Below are positions 1 through 7,211 of a stretch of DNA of 20,402 bases, piece after piece. The stretch's first letter is position 1, and the number at the start of each line of letters is the position of its first letter. A program made the translations under genes and the position numbers. Below the pieces are notes generated by a model. It did not search any database, was not told where the DNA came from, and worked only from the letters and a program-made list of their open reading frames with translations. The stretch is from JBGVSA01 sp047605765 (GTDB lineage: Bacteria > Pseudomonadota > Gammaproteobacteria > Burkholderiales > Rhodocyclaceae): positions 1 to 20,402 of the forward strand of contig JASGFB010000090.1 in NCBI GenBank assembly GCA_047605765.1, given 5' to 3'.

Positions 1-16
1 CTTCTTGTGGTGGTCC

Positions 17-43
17 CGCGGGCCGCGCCGTGCGCGGCCCGCG
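17..43 (-). terminator. GC-rich stem-loop after the binding-protein gene
   Basis: A perfect 11-bp stem (17-27 with 33-43) and a 5-nt loop lie 7 nt beyond the stop codon of the minus-strand binding-protein gene. No U-tract follows, so this is not a textbook intrinsic terminator. It may instead protect the 3' end of the binding-protein mRNA or attenuate readthrough into transporter genes beyond the window edge. Confidence 0.5.
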
Positions 44-49
44 TCAGGC

Positions 50-1033
50 TTACTTCAGGAAGCTGCGGTCGACGATCTTTTCCGGATCGATCTTGGTGGG
101 CGCGTAGTCCATCGACTTGGCGACCCAGGTCCAGGTCGCGGCCAGCAGCTTCGGCTCGAAGGTGCCGATGCCGTCACGCTTGGAAACGTCGTTCTGGATC
201 AGCGGGATCGAGGCGCGCAGTTCGGCTTCGAGCGTGGCGACGTCGGCTTCCGGCACCATCGACTTGAGGTCGGCGGCGGCCTTGGCCGGGTTGGCCAGGG
301 CGAAGTCGACCGACTTCTTGAAGGCGCGCATGTAGCGGCGCAGCACGTCCGGGCGTTCCTTGATCATCTTGTCCGAGGCGAACAGGCTGTAGCCGTAGCC
401 ATCCAGGCCATAGCCGGACCACGGCAGCACTTGCAGTTGCTTGCCGGTCTGGGCGAGTACCTTTTCGAAGGCCGGGGCCACCGTCACCCAGTTGATGGTG
501 GCGTCGACCTTGCCTTGCGCCAGCATCGGCGCCAGCGCGCTGGGGTCGACCTTGAGCAGCTTGATCTTGCTCGGGTCGATGCCGTTGGCTTCGAGGATCA
601 CCGGCCACAGCGTGTTGGACGACGAGAAGGTCGGCGTGGCGACGGTCTTGCCGACGGCCGCCTTGAGGCTGTCGACGTTGCCGCCCTTGACGGTGAACAA
701 CGCGTCGGGCTGCTTGGAGTACAGCGACATGATGGCCTTGACCGGCGCATTGCTCTCGGCCGCCGCCATCATCAGCGCGGCCAGGCCGCCGCCGCCCACG
801 TCGGCATTGCCCGAGGCCACCTTGGTGACCGCGTCGGCCGAGCCGCGACCCGGCAGGATGGTGACTTCCAGCCCTTCGGCGGCGAAGAAGCCTTCTTTCA
901 CGCCGACGTACGAGAAGGCCTTGTCGCCGCCCGGCAGAAAGTCCAATTGCATGACGACTTTGTCGGCCGCGTGGGCCAGGCTCATGCCGAGCGCAAGGAT
1001 GGCGCCGGCGATCAATTTCTTGCTGTGCTTCAT
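50..1033 (-). CDS. ABC transporter periplasmic binding protein, THI5/NMT1 (SsuA/TauA) type
   Basis: The product is 327 aa. Residues 1-22 form a signal peptide (basic MKHSKK, hydrophobic core, AHA cleavage site before ADKVVMQLDF). The mature part has the family's LDFLPGGDKAFSYVGVKEGFF opening, followed by a glycine-rich stretch (SGNADVGGGGLAAL) where these proteins contact ligand. The family binds small organic solutes such as pyrimidines, sulfonates, nitrate or aromatic acids in the periplasm and delivers them to an ABC importer. I chose the ATG at 1033 rather than an upstream in-frame ATG at 1099 because it starts a good signal peptide and follows an AGGAGT ribosome site. The gene is 70 nt downstream of the hydrolase and is probably co-transcribed with it. 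No permease or ATPase is in view; they are expected to the left. Ligand unknown. Confidence 0.88.
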   Translation of the reverse strand: MKHSKKLIAGAILALGMSLAHAADKVVMQLDFLPGGDKAFSYVGVKEGFFAAEGLEVTILPGRGSADAVTKVASGNADVGGGGLAALMMAAAESNAPVKAIMSLYSKQPDALFTVKGGNVDSLKAAVGKTVATPTFSSSNTLWPVILEANGIDPSKIKLLKVDPSALAPMLAQGKVDATINWVTVAPAFEKVLAQTGKQLQVLPWSGYGLDGYGYSLFASDKMIKERPDVLRRYMRAFKKSVDFALANPAKAAADLKSMVPEADVATLEAELRASIPLIQNDVSKRDGIGTFEPKLLAATWTWVAKSMDYAPTKIDPEKIVDRSFLK

Positions 1034-1103
1034 GATGACTCCTGTGCGAAGGATGTGAGGTTCAAAGGCGTCGGACGCCGGCGCCGGTTGTACGGACAAA
1101 GGG

Positions 1104-1877
1104 TTAAGGGGCGCTGGCCGCTTCGGCCAGCAGGGCGTTGAGGGCGGCGCTCATGCGTTCGGCCAGTTCTGCCGGTCTGGCCAGTTGCGGCACGTGGCCG
1201 CAGTCCATGTCGATGACGGTGGCGCCGGGCGTGAGGGTCAGCATGCGGGCTTGCAGGGGCGGCACTACCGAGCGGTCGTGCAGGGCACGCACATACAGGC
1301 GCGGCACGCTGCCATAGCGCTGCACGCTGAGGGTCGGCACCATCTTGCGGCCACTCTCCGGCTGCGGGCGCAGCAGGGCGGCGGCACGGGCGGCGTCGGA
1401 CGGTGCGCAGTCGGGTACGAAGATGTCGCGGGCGGCCTCGGCCGGCACCTGGGTGCTGCGACCGTCGGCCGACCATTCGAGATAGGGCGCGATGCCATCC
1501 AGATCGGCCAGCGGATCGTCCTGCTGGCACAGATCGATGAGGCCACCGAAGGACAGCCCCGAGGGCAGCATCATGCCGGCCAGGTAGACCAGGGCGGCGA
1601 CGCGCTCGGGCGCGGCTTCGGCCAGTTGCGAGGCGGTGATGCCGCCGCCGCTGTGGCCGACCACCACGGCGGGGCCGTCGAAACCGCGCAGTGCCTTGAG
1701 GGCATGCGCCACGTATTCATCCAGCGAGGCCGGATCGTTGCCATGGGCGCCCCAGCCATTGCCGGGCAGATCGATGGCATGGGCGTTCCAGCCGTGGCGC
1801 GCCAGGTGCGGCAGCCAGGCGGCGAACGACCAGCTCCCTTGCCAGGCGCCGTGGATGAGCAGCATGTTGCGGGTCAT
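1104..1877 (-). CDS. alpha/beta hydrolase (abhydrolase_6, esterase-like)
   Basis: The 257-aa protein has a complete alpha/beta hydrolase catalytic set: LLIHGAWQGSW at the oxyanion-hole strand (residues 6-16), nucleophile elbow GHSGG with Ser76, acid in HDRSV (Asp201) and His228 in CGHVPQL. The LIHGAWxGxW opening and the final GHxPQLxRP resemble the small salicylate-esterase/hydroxynitrile-lyase-like group, which acts on esters or related bonds of small molecules. There is no signal peptide, so it is probably cytoplasmic. It starts 11 nt after the oxygenase stop, which argues for one transcript and a shared pathway. The start at 1877 precedes the core strand by five residues; an ATG at 1865 is possible but would trim that strand. 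The substrate cannot be read from the sequence. Confidence 0.87.
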   Translation of the reverse strand: MTRNMLLIHGAWQGSWSFAAWLPHLARHGWNAHAIDLPGNGWGAHGNDPASLDEYVAHALKALRGFDGPAVVVGHSGGGITASQLAEAAPERVAALVYLAGMMLPSGLSFGGLIDLCQQDDPLADLDGIAPYLEWSADGRSTQVPAEAARDIFVPDCAPSDAARAAALLRPQPESGRKMVPTLSVQRYGSVPRLYVRALHDRSVVPPLQARMLTLTPGATVIDMDCGHVPQLARPAELAERMSAALNALLAEAASAP

Positions 1878-1888
1878 GGCGGCGGCCT

Positions 1889-2866
1889 TCACGCGTAGGT
1901 ACGCCGATAGCATTCGGCCAGGTGCTGCTCCACCGTGATCGGCGGATGCTTGGCCGCTTCTCCGTGGCCCAGACAGGTCGGCAGGCAGGCGACGATGTAG
2001 TCGGGGCTGCCGGTCAGGAAGAACGGCACCGAATAACGCTCGCGGCCGGACACGTTGATGACCCGGTGCAGCGTCGAGTGATAGCGGCCGTTGGTCCAGC
2101 GCGCGATGAGATCGCCGATGTTGACCACGTAGGTGCCGGGCACCGAGGGGGCGTCGATCCAGCCGTTGCTGGCGGCATCCCATACTTGCAGGCCGCCGGC
2201 GTCGTCTTGCAGCAACAGCGTCAGGCTGCCGAAATCGGTATGGGCGCCGCAGCCCTTTTCGCCGGGCGAGGGGTTGGGCGGCTGCGGCGGGTAGTGCAGC
2301 AGGCGCAGCGTCGCCATGGCGTCGTCGAGGAAGGGGCGGAAGTAGTCTTCCGGCAGTTCGAGCGACAGCGCCAGGCCACGCATCAGCAGGGCGCCGAGTT
2401 CGAAGACCTCCTCGAAATAGGCGTCCATCGTCGGGCGGAAGTCCGCCAGCTCGGCCGGCCACAGGTTGGGGCCATGGTTGAACTTGCCGGCCAGCACGCG
2501 GGCGTCGGTGGCGGGCAGTTCCTGGCCGATGTAGAAGCCTTCCTTGAGGTCGGGCGGCGCGTCACGCTCCAGGGTCTGGGCGCGCAGCGGCTCGTAGCCG
2601 CGGTTGCAGCGCGACAGCGCCTTGTCGACGGCCAGCTTCTTTTCCATCGGTTGGTCGAAGAACAGTTCGTTCTCTTCGAAGACGCGGTCGATCAGGGTCT
2701 GGCTGATGCCGTGGTTGCGGATGTAGAAGAAGCCGCGCGTCTGGCAGGCTTCGCGCAGTTGCCGGCCCACCGCCAGGCGCTCGGCGCGGTCCGGCGAACG
2801 CAGCCCGGCCACGTCGATGAGGGGCAGTGACAGGGCGCTGTGGCTGGCGTTGAATTCTTTTTGCAT
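1889..2866 (-). CDS. 2-oxoglutarate/Fe(II)-dependent oxygenase (isopenicillin N synthase-like)
   Basis: The 325-aa protein has the two-domain layout of the IPNS/plant-type dioxygenases. An N-terminal DIOX_N part (residues 14-130) contains LPLIDVAGL and RGFFYIRNHGI. A double-stranded beta-helix core (about 180-290) contains the iron triad His209-x-Asp211 (HTDFGSLTLL) and His267 (LHRVINV). Arg277-x-Ser279 (RYSVPFF) is the 2-oxoglutarate carboxylate site. All cofactor ligands are present, so the enzyme should be active; family members hydroxylate, desaturate or cyclise small molecules. The ATG at 2866 follows a GGGAGAGAG ribosome site. It is the first gene of a cassette with a hydrolase and a periplasmic binding protein, suggesting uptake and oxidative opening of a specific organic substrate. 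That role is inferred. Confidence 0.9.
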   Translation of the reverse strand: MQKEFNASHSALSLPLIDVAGLRSPDRAERLAVGRQLREACQTRGFFYIRNHGISQTLIDRVFEENELFFDQPMEKKLAVDKALSRCNRGYEPLRAQTLERDAPPDLKEGFYIGQELPATDARVLAGKFNHGPNLWPAELADFRPTMDAYFEEVFELGALLMRGLALSLELPEDYFRPFLDDAMATLRLLHYPPQPPNPSPGEKGCGAHTDFGSLTLLLQDDAGGLQVWDAASNGWIDAPSVPGTYVVNIGDLIARWTNGRYHSTLHRVINVSGRERYSVPFFLTGSPDYIVACLPTCLGHGEAAKHPPITVEQHLAECYRRTYA

Positions 2867-2910
2867 CGCTCTCTCCCGCGCTGGAAACGCTGTTGGTGGA
2901 GAGAGTCTAT

Positions 2911-2924
2911 GAACGCTGGCGTTC
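2911..2924. promoter_or_regulatory. 14-bp inverted repeat upstream of the oxygenase cassette
   Basis: GAACGC-TG-GCGTTC is a perfect 6+6-bp inverted repeat 45 bp upstream of the oxygenase start. It is next to a TAGACT (2909-2904 on the minus strand) that could be a -10 element, although I see no good -35. A protein-binding site is plausible; no function is shown. Confidence 0.3.
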
Positions 2925-3005
2925 TTTGCGGTAGATCAGAATTTGGCTACGGGTGATGCCGAAACGGCAACACGCTGATGCCATGAAATGCCTTTTATAA
3001 CGAAC

Positions 3006-3035
3006 GGCGTATACCGCCCTGCCCGGGTATACGCC
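3006..3035. promoter_or_regulatory. Perfect 10-bp inverted repeat, 10-bp spacer (GTATAC arms)
   Basis: GGCGTATACC (3006-3015) and GGTATACGCC (3026-3035) are perfect inverted copies 10 bp apart. Each arm also contains the self-complementary GTATAC, so the two centres lie 20 bp, about two helical turns, apart on one DNA face. It lies between the lysR stop and the oxygenase promoter region. No U-tract follows on the minus strand, so an operator is more likely than a terminator. Confidence 0.45.
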
Positions 3036-3088
3036 GGCCCGCATGAACCTTCATCCATGGGGCCAAATGAGCCGCGCCGGGGGCGGGC

Positions 3089-4021
3089 TCAGGCGATGCT
3101 GAACAAGGCGCGGTCGTGGGCGCTGCGCACGTCCAGTTCTTCGTTGAGCAGGCGGATGAAGGCGTCGAGCACCGGCGGCAGGGTGCGGCCGGCGCGCACA
3201 TAGACGCCGAGGTCGCAGATCACCGGTTGCGGCGAGCGCAGCGGCACGAAGGCCAGGCGGTTTTCGCGCAGGTCGCGTTCCATCCCGATGTAGGTCTGAA
3301 AGGCCACGCCGACGCCGCGCGCCGCCACGCTCTTGCCCAGTTCCAGCGACGAGGTCTCCATGAGCACGGTGAGGGGTTTCTTGTGGTGGGCCACGATGGG
3401 GCGCATGGCGGCGTGGATCGACAGTTCCGGGCTGGCCATGATCAGCGGGTAGCGCGCGCATTCGGCGAAGCTCACCTGCGGCAGTTGGGCCAGCGGGTGG
3501 TCCGGGCGCATCACGGCGCCCATCTGGAAGTGGCCGATGGCGAACTGGCGCAGCGTTTCGGTGCGCTCGATGGAAAAGCTGATGGCCAGGTCGGCATCGG
3601 CGTCGGCCACCGCCCGCGCCGCCTGGGCCGAACCCATGGTGCGCACGGCGATCTTCACCAGCGGGTAGCGCACCAGCATCTTTTCGAGCACGTCGGGCAG
3701 GAAGTCGGCATTGACCCCTTCGATGGATACCACCGACAGCTCGCCGCGCCGGATGCCGCGCAGCGCTTCGAGTTCGTGCTGCAGGCGCTGTTCGTCCTGC
3801 AGCACGGTGATGACATGGCGCGAGAACACTTCGCCGGCGGCGGTCAGCTTGAGGCCGTCGGTGAGGCGGTCGAACAGCGGAAAGCCGATTTCGTCCTCCA
3901 GTTGCAGCAACTGCCGGTTGACGGCGGAGGAGGCGACGTGGAGCTGGCGGGCGGCCTCGCGGATGGAACCGCAGCGGCGGATCGTGTCGAAATACTTCAG
4001 TGCGCGCGCGTGGATGTGCAC
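3089..4021 (-). CDS. LysR-family transcriptional regulator
   Basis: The 310-aa protein has the normal LysR length. Its N-terminal winged helix-turn-helix covers residues 5-65 (ALKYFDTIRRCGSIREAARQ, then HVASSAVNRQLLQLEDEIG), followed by a linker helix and an effector-binding domain from about residue 92 (GELSVVSIEG). The start is a GTG at 4019-4021, the only plausible start codon in an otherwise open frame, with a weak ribosome site. It is transcribed toward the oxygenase/hydrolase/binding-protein cassette, 222 bp downstream, and is divergent from kdgK. LysR proteins often control a divergent neighbour, so kdgK is a formal candidate target. The inverted repeats before the oxygenase gene make that cassette the other candidate. 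The effector is unknown. Confidence 0.88.
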   Translation of the reverse strand: MHIHARALKYFDTIRRCGSIREAARQLHVASSAVNRQLLQLEDEIGFPLFDRLTDGLKLTAAGEVFSRHVITVLQDEQRLQHELEALRGIRRGELSVVSIEGVNADFLPDVLEKMLVRYPLVKIAVRTMGSAQAARAVADADADLAISFSIERTETLRQFAIGHFQMGAVMRPDHPLAQLPQVSFAECARYPLIMASPELSIHAAMRPIVAHHKKPLTVLMETSSLELGKSVAARGVGVAFQTYIGMERDLRENRLAFVPLRSPQPVICDLGVYVRAGRTLPPVLDAFIRLLNEELDVRSAHDRALFSIA

Positions 4022-4334
4022 GAAAAAGCCCCGGTTGTCGTTTGTGCCGATGTGTGGCGCCCGGCGGGCGGCCCATGGCCAGGCGGCGAGCCGGGCGTGG
4101 GCGGCGCTATAGTAGGCGCTGGCGGCGCGGCCGGCGAGCCCTGCGCGCGCAGTGGGAGGCCGTGGCCGGGCGTCGGCGCCATTGATCCAAATCTAAAGGC
4201 GCAAGCCGGTCCCCTTACAAGCGCGTCAGAACTTGCTATCGTTCAGAGTTATCGATTTTGCCGTTCGCGATGGGTTGAGACTCTACGCATGGCAGGACAA
4301 CCCCCTTCAAAAACACCCATCTCAGGTTTGAGCA
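4022..4334. other. Divergent lysR-kdgK intergenic region (313 bp)
   Basis: This gene-free stretch separates the divergent lysR and kdgK. The lysR-proximal half is very GC-rich and holds a TACTAT/TATAGC sequence on the minus strand (near 4108-4116) that could be a lysR -10, without a clear -35. The kdgK-proximal part (about 4185-4334) is less GC-rich and contains GTCAGAAC at 4225-4232 and a TTATCGATTTTG run. I see no convincing sigma-70 promoter for kdgK and no small ORF with a good ribosome site. Confidence 0.5.
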
Positions 4335-5279
4335 ATGAACACTAAGTGTCGTATCGCGCTGTTCGGAGAGTGCATGATCGAAATGCGTGGCCAGATGTTC
4401 GGCACGATGCAGCAGAATTTTGGTGGTGACACCCTCAACACCGCCGTATACCTGGCCCGCCTGGGGGCCGACGCCGGCATCGAAGTGGCCTATGCCACCC
4501 AGCTCGGCACCGACGCCTACAGCGACGCCATGATTTCGGCCTGGCAGCTCGAAGGCGTCGACATCCGCATGGTGTGTCGCGATGAAGGCAAGATGCCCGG
4601 CCTGTACACCATCCAGGTGGACGACGCCGGCGAGCGCACCTTCTATTACTGGCGCGACATGAGTGCGGCCAAGGATTACTTCCACAAGGACCATTCCAGC
4701 GCCCTCGAAGACAACATCGAGCAGCTCGACGCCTTCTACTACAGCGGCATCAGCCTGGCGGTACTGCCGCCGGAAGGGCGCGAGCGCCTGTTCCAGTTCG
4801 TCGAGCGCCTGCGTGCGCGTGGCGGCAAGGTGTTCTTCGACAACAACTACCGCAAGCGCCTGTGGATGGCCGACACCAGCGCCACCGAATGGTACGACCG
4901 CGCCTTCGCGACTTCCGACATGGTCATGATCACGCTGGAAGACAACCAGGCGCTGTATGACATCCCCGACGAGGAATCGGCCCTGGCGCACTGCTATTCG
5001 CTGCCGCCGGACGAAGTCGTCATCAAGCGCGGCATCGATCCGACCATCGTGCGCATCCGTGGCATGGAACCGATCATCGTGCCGACCTTCAAGGTCGCCA
5101 AGGCCGTGGACACCACCGGTGCCGGCGATTCGTTCGCGGGTGGGTATCTTGCTGCGCGCCTGCAAGGGCAGCCGCCGGCGATGGCGGCCCGCTCCGGCAA
5201 TAAGATCGCCTCGATCGTCATCCAGCATCCGGGCGCGATCATTCCGCGCGAAGCGATGCCGGTATTTTTCTTTTCGTGA
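4335..5279 (+). CDS. kdgK: 2-keto-3-deoxygluconate kinase (PfkB family)
   Basis: The 314-aa protein phosphorylates 2-keto-3-deoxy-D-gluconate (KDG) to KDPG, the step before aldolase cleavage to pyruvate and glyceraldehyde-3-phosphate. It resembles enterobacterial KdgK along its length: GECMIEM near the start, FGGDTLNTAVYLARL (residues 29-43), PGLYTIQVDDAGERTFYYWR (88-107), the DNNYRKRLW segment (169-177), the PfkB signature DTTGAGDSFAGGY with catalytic Asp265, and the terminal GAIIPREAMP. These specific strings separate KdgK from ribokinases and fructokinases. It is first in a plus-strand series with uxaB and uxaA, the enzymes that make its substrate. The ribosome site before the ATG is weak. 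Confidence in the assignment is high. Confidence 0.95.
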   Translation: MNTKCRIALFGECMIEMRGQMFGTMQQNFGGDTLNTAVYLARLGADAGIEVAYATQLGTDAYSDAMISAWQLEGVDIRMVCRDEGKMPGLYTIQVDDAGERTFYYWRDMSAAKDYFHKDHSSALEDNIEQLDAFYYSGISLAVLPPEGRERLFQFVERLRARGGKVFFDNNYRKRLWMADTSATEWYDRAFATSDMVMITLEDNQALYDIPDEESALAHCYSLPPDEVVIKRGIDPTIVRIRGMEPIIVPTFKVAKAVDTTGAGDSFAGGYLAARLQGQPPAMAARSGNKIASIVIQHPGAIIPREAMPVFFFS

Positions 5280-5283
5280 CAAA

Positions 5284-5356
5284 GTCTGACCTTGCTGCGT
5301 GGCTTTTGTCAGGCAGCAAAGTTAGAATCGCGCCGATTTCTGAATAGTTGTCGGAC
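5284..5356. promoter_or_regulatory. Two GTCNGAC elements and a stem-loop in the kdgK-uxaB spacer
   Basis: The 164-bp spacer carries GTCTGAC (5284-5290) and TTGTCGGAC (5348-5356), both with a palindromic GTC-N-GAC core, and an inverted CTGACAAC at 5384-5391. Between them TTGCTGC (5292-5298) and GCAGCAA (5313-5319) can form a 7-bp stem with a 14-nt loop, without a U-tract. GntR-type (FCD) regulators commonly bind GT-rich palindromes of this sort, so the elements are candidate operators of the hexuronate genes. Confidence 0.35.
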
Positions 5357-5430
5357 TTATCGTTACGCAGGTTTTCATGACGACTGACAACTGATGCGGC
5401 GGAGCCACCGCTGCGCATGAGACATTTCGA

Positions 5431-5446
5431 GGAGGAAGTTGCTGTG
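5431..5446 (+). promoter_or_regulatory. Ribosome binding site that sets the uxaB start
   Basis: GGAGGA at 5431-5436 lies 8 nt before a GTG at 5444-5446. An upstream in-frame ATG at 5417 would place this strong Shine-Dalgarno inside the coding region and add nine residues (MRHFEEEVA) that look like translated leader. The GTG is therefore the preferred start. Confidence 0.75.
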
Positions 5447-6967
5447 CCGAGCCTGAATCGCCAAACGCTGTCGAGCGTTGCGCAAAACGTCGAAATCTCC
5501 GCCGCAAACGACCTGCCGGTCAAGCGCATCCTGCAGATCGGCGACGGTAACTTCTTGCGCGCCTTCGTTGAATGGATGGTCGACGTCGCCAACGGCGCCG
5601 GCAAGTTCAACGGTCGTGTCACCATCGCCGCCCCGCTGGCGGTTGGCTGCACCGACAAGATCAACGCTCAGGACGGCCTGTACACCGTGGTGATGCGCGG
5701 CCTGCAACAGGGCAAGCAAGTCAACACGCGCCGCCTGATCACCTGCGTGGACGGCGGCATCAACCCGTATTCGGACTGGGACGCCTTCCTGGCCGTGGCT
5801 GCCGACCCGACGCTGCGCTTCGTGGTCTCCAACACGACCGAAGCCGGCATCGCCTACGCCGAAGAATCGCTCGAATCGGGCAAGTGCCCGAACAACTTCC
5901 CGGCCAAGGTCACGGCGCTGCTGTACCACCGCTTCATCCAGCTGGGTGGCACCGCCGCCACCGGCCTGGTGTTCCTGCCCTGCGAGCTGATCGAGGCCAA
6001 CGGCAGCAACCTGCGCCGCTACGTGCTGCAACACGCCGCCGCCTGGGGCCTGCCGAGCGAATTCGTGCAGTGGGTCGAGCGCGACAACGTGTTCCTCAAC
6101 ACCCTGGTCGACCGCATCGTGCCGGGCTTCCCGGCCAGCGAAGCCGACGCCCTGTACGCCGAACTGGGCTACACCGACCCGCTGATGGTCGCCGCCGAGC
6201 CCTTCCATGTGTGGGTCATCGAAGGCCCCAAGGATCGCCTGCAAGCGCTGTCGGCGGAGTTCCCGCTGACCCAGGCCGGCCTGGACGTGGTGTGGACCGA
6301 CGATCTGCGTCCCTACCGCACGCGCAAGGTGCGCATCCTCAACGGCGCGCACACCGCCAGCGCGCTGGCCGCCTATAGCGCCGGCGTGGACACCGTCAAG
6401 GGCATGATCGACGACGAAGTCGTCTCCAAGTACCTCGACAAGCTGATGTTCGAAGAGATCGTGCCGTTCGTGCCGCTGCCCGATGCCGAGCGCAAGCAGT
6501 ACGCCACCACGATCATGGAACGCTTCGCCAATCCGTTCATCCGCCACGAGCTGATCTCGATCGCGCTGAACTCGGTGTCGAAGTGGCAAGTGCGCGTGCT
6601 GCCGACGGTCAAGGATTTTGCCGCCGCGCGTGGCATTGCACCGGCCTGCCTGGGCTTCTCTCTGGCTGCGCTGCTGAACTTCTACCACGGCCAATTCAGT
6701 GAAGGCGGCGCCTACAGCGGCGATCGCGACGGCCAGACCTATCCGATCAAGGACAACGCCGAAGTGCTCGACGTGCTGGCCGCCGCCTGGCGCGACTGGC
6801 AGCCGGGCCAGCCGACCGCCGCGCTCGTCAAGAGCGTGCTGGCCGATGCGCGCCTGTGGGGTGAAGACCTCAACGCCATCACCGGCCTCACCGCCGTGGT
6901 CACCCAAGAGCTCGACAACATCAAGGCCAAGGGCGTCAAGGCCGCCATGCGCGAGCTGGCCGTCTGA
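5444..6967 (+). CDS. uxaB: Tagaturonate reductase (altronate oxidoreductase)
   Basis: The 507-aa protein belongs to the mannitol-dehydrogenase-type long-chain dehydrogenases. It should reduce D-tagaturonate to D-altronate with NADH in galacturonate breakdown. The N-terminal segment KRILQIGDGNFLRAFVEW (about residues 27-44), AQDGLYTVVMRGL, RFVVSNTTEAGIAY, PCELIEANG and LVDRIVPGFP match UxaB rather than fructuronate reductase UxuB. The catalytic set K-x4-N-x2-H lies in RKVRILNGAHT; with the GTG start these are Lys295, Asn300 and His303. The next two plus-strand neighbours, kdgK and uxaA, complete the same pathway. It is slightly longer than the roughly 480-aa E. coli enzyme. UxuB activity is not fully excluded, but uxaA next door favours UxaB. 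Confidence 0.92.
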   Translation: MPSLNRQTLSSVAQNVEISAANDLPVKRILQIGDGNFLRAFVEWMVDVANGAGKFNGRVTIAAPLAVGCTDKINAQDGLYTVVMRGLQQGKQVNTRRLITCVDGGINPYSDWDAFLAVAADPTLRFVVSNTTEAGIAYAEESLESGKCPNNFPAKVTALLYHRFIQLGGTAATGLVFLPCELIEANGSNLRRYVLQHAAAWGLPSEFVQWVERDNVFLNTLVDRIVPGFPASEADALYAELGYTDPLMVAAEPFHVWVIEGPKDRLQALSAEFPLTQAGLDVVWTDDLRPYRTRKVRILNGAHTASALAAYSAGVDTVKGMIDDEVVSKYLDKLMFEEIVPFVPLPDAERKQYATTIMERFANPFIRHELISIALNSVSKWQVRVLPTVKDFAAARGIAPACLGFSLAALLNFYHGQFSEGGAYSGDRDGQTYPIKDNAEVLDVLAAAWRDWQPGQPTAALVKSVLADARLWGEDLNAITGLTAVVTQELDNIKAKGVKAAMRELAV

Positions 6968-6987
6968 GGCTGTAAAACCCTGTGACA

Positions 6988-7013
6988 GGCCCGGGCAGAG
7001 CATTGCCCGGGCC
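6988..7013 (+). terminator. Perfect 10-bp stem-loop after uxaB
   Basis: GGCCCGGGCA (6988-6997) and TGCCCGGGCC (7004-7013) form a perfect 10-bp stem with a 6-nt loop, 20 nt after the uxaB stop. No U-run follows. It may terminate weakly, pause polymerase or protect the uxaB 3' end. Confidence 0.5.
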
Positions 7014-7040
7014 GGTGCGCGATCGTATCGTGCTCACAGG

Positions 7041-7106
7041 CTCCGACAGACTTTGGTCGGAGAACGCCAGCAATTTGGTGCGGCTTGTGTCAGAAAACCA
7101 AGCCGC
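7041..7106 (+). promoter_or_regulatory. Two further inverted repeats in the uxaA leader
   Basis: CTCCGAC (7041-7047) pairs with GTCGGAG (7056-7062) across an 8-nt loop. GCGGCTTG (7080-7087) pairs perfectly with CAAGCCGC (7099-7106) across an 11-nt loop that contains TGTCAGA. Together with the stem at 6988-7013, the 244-bp uxaB-uxaA spacer holds three consecutive inverted repeats. They could be operators or a structured leader. I cannot place a promoter between them. Confidence 0.4.
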
Positions 7107-7211
7107 CCTTGCAAGCACATTGCTTTGCCTCCATCTGATTCAACTGAAGGACGGCGGGCGAAGTAGAAACCATTGTCACACGCGTGCCGCCGTACGCGAG
7201 GAGGCATCACC

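Noticed and set aside
1104..2462. 452-codon version of the hydrolase gene starting inside the oxygenase
   Set aside because: The extra N-terminal part is an out-of-frame reading of the oxygenase gene; the hydrolase fold begins at the ATG at 1877. Not a fusion.
4190..4334. Sigma-70 promoter for kdgK
   Set aside because: TTGCTA at 4233 and TTGAGA at 4275 lack a -10 at acceptable spacing, so I do not call one.
3116..4345. 409-codon plus-strand open frame
   Set aside because: It is antisense to the clear LysR gene, low in complexity (His/Gly/Arg-rich) and lacks a family motif; a GC-skew shadow.
4236..5282. 348-codon minus-strand open frame
   Set aside because: It is antisense to kdgK along its whole length; kdgK has unmistakable PfkB motifs.
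5375..7003. 542-codon minus-strand open frame
   Set aside because: It mirrors uxaB; composition is typical of the reverse of a high-GC gene and no motif is recognised.
7173..7211. Upstream TTG start for uxaA
   Set aside because: The ATG at 7212 has a GAGGAGG site at ideal spacing and the added residues match no SAF domain.
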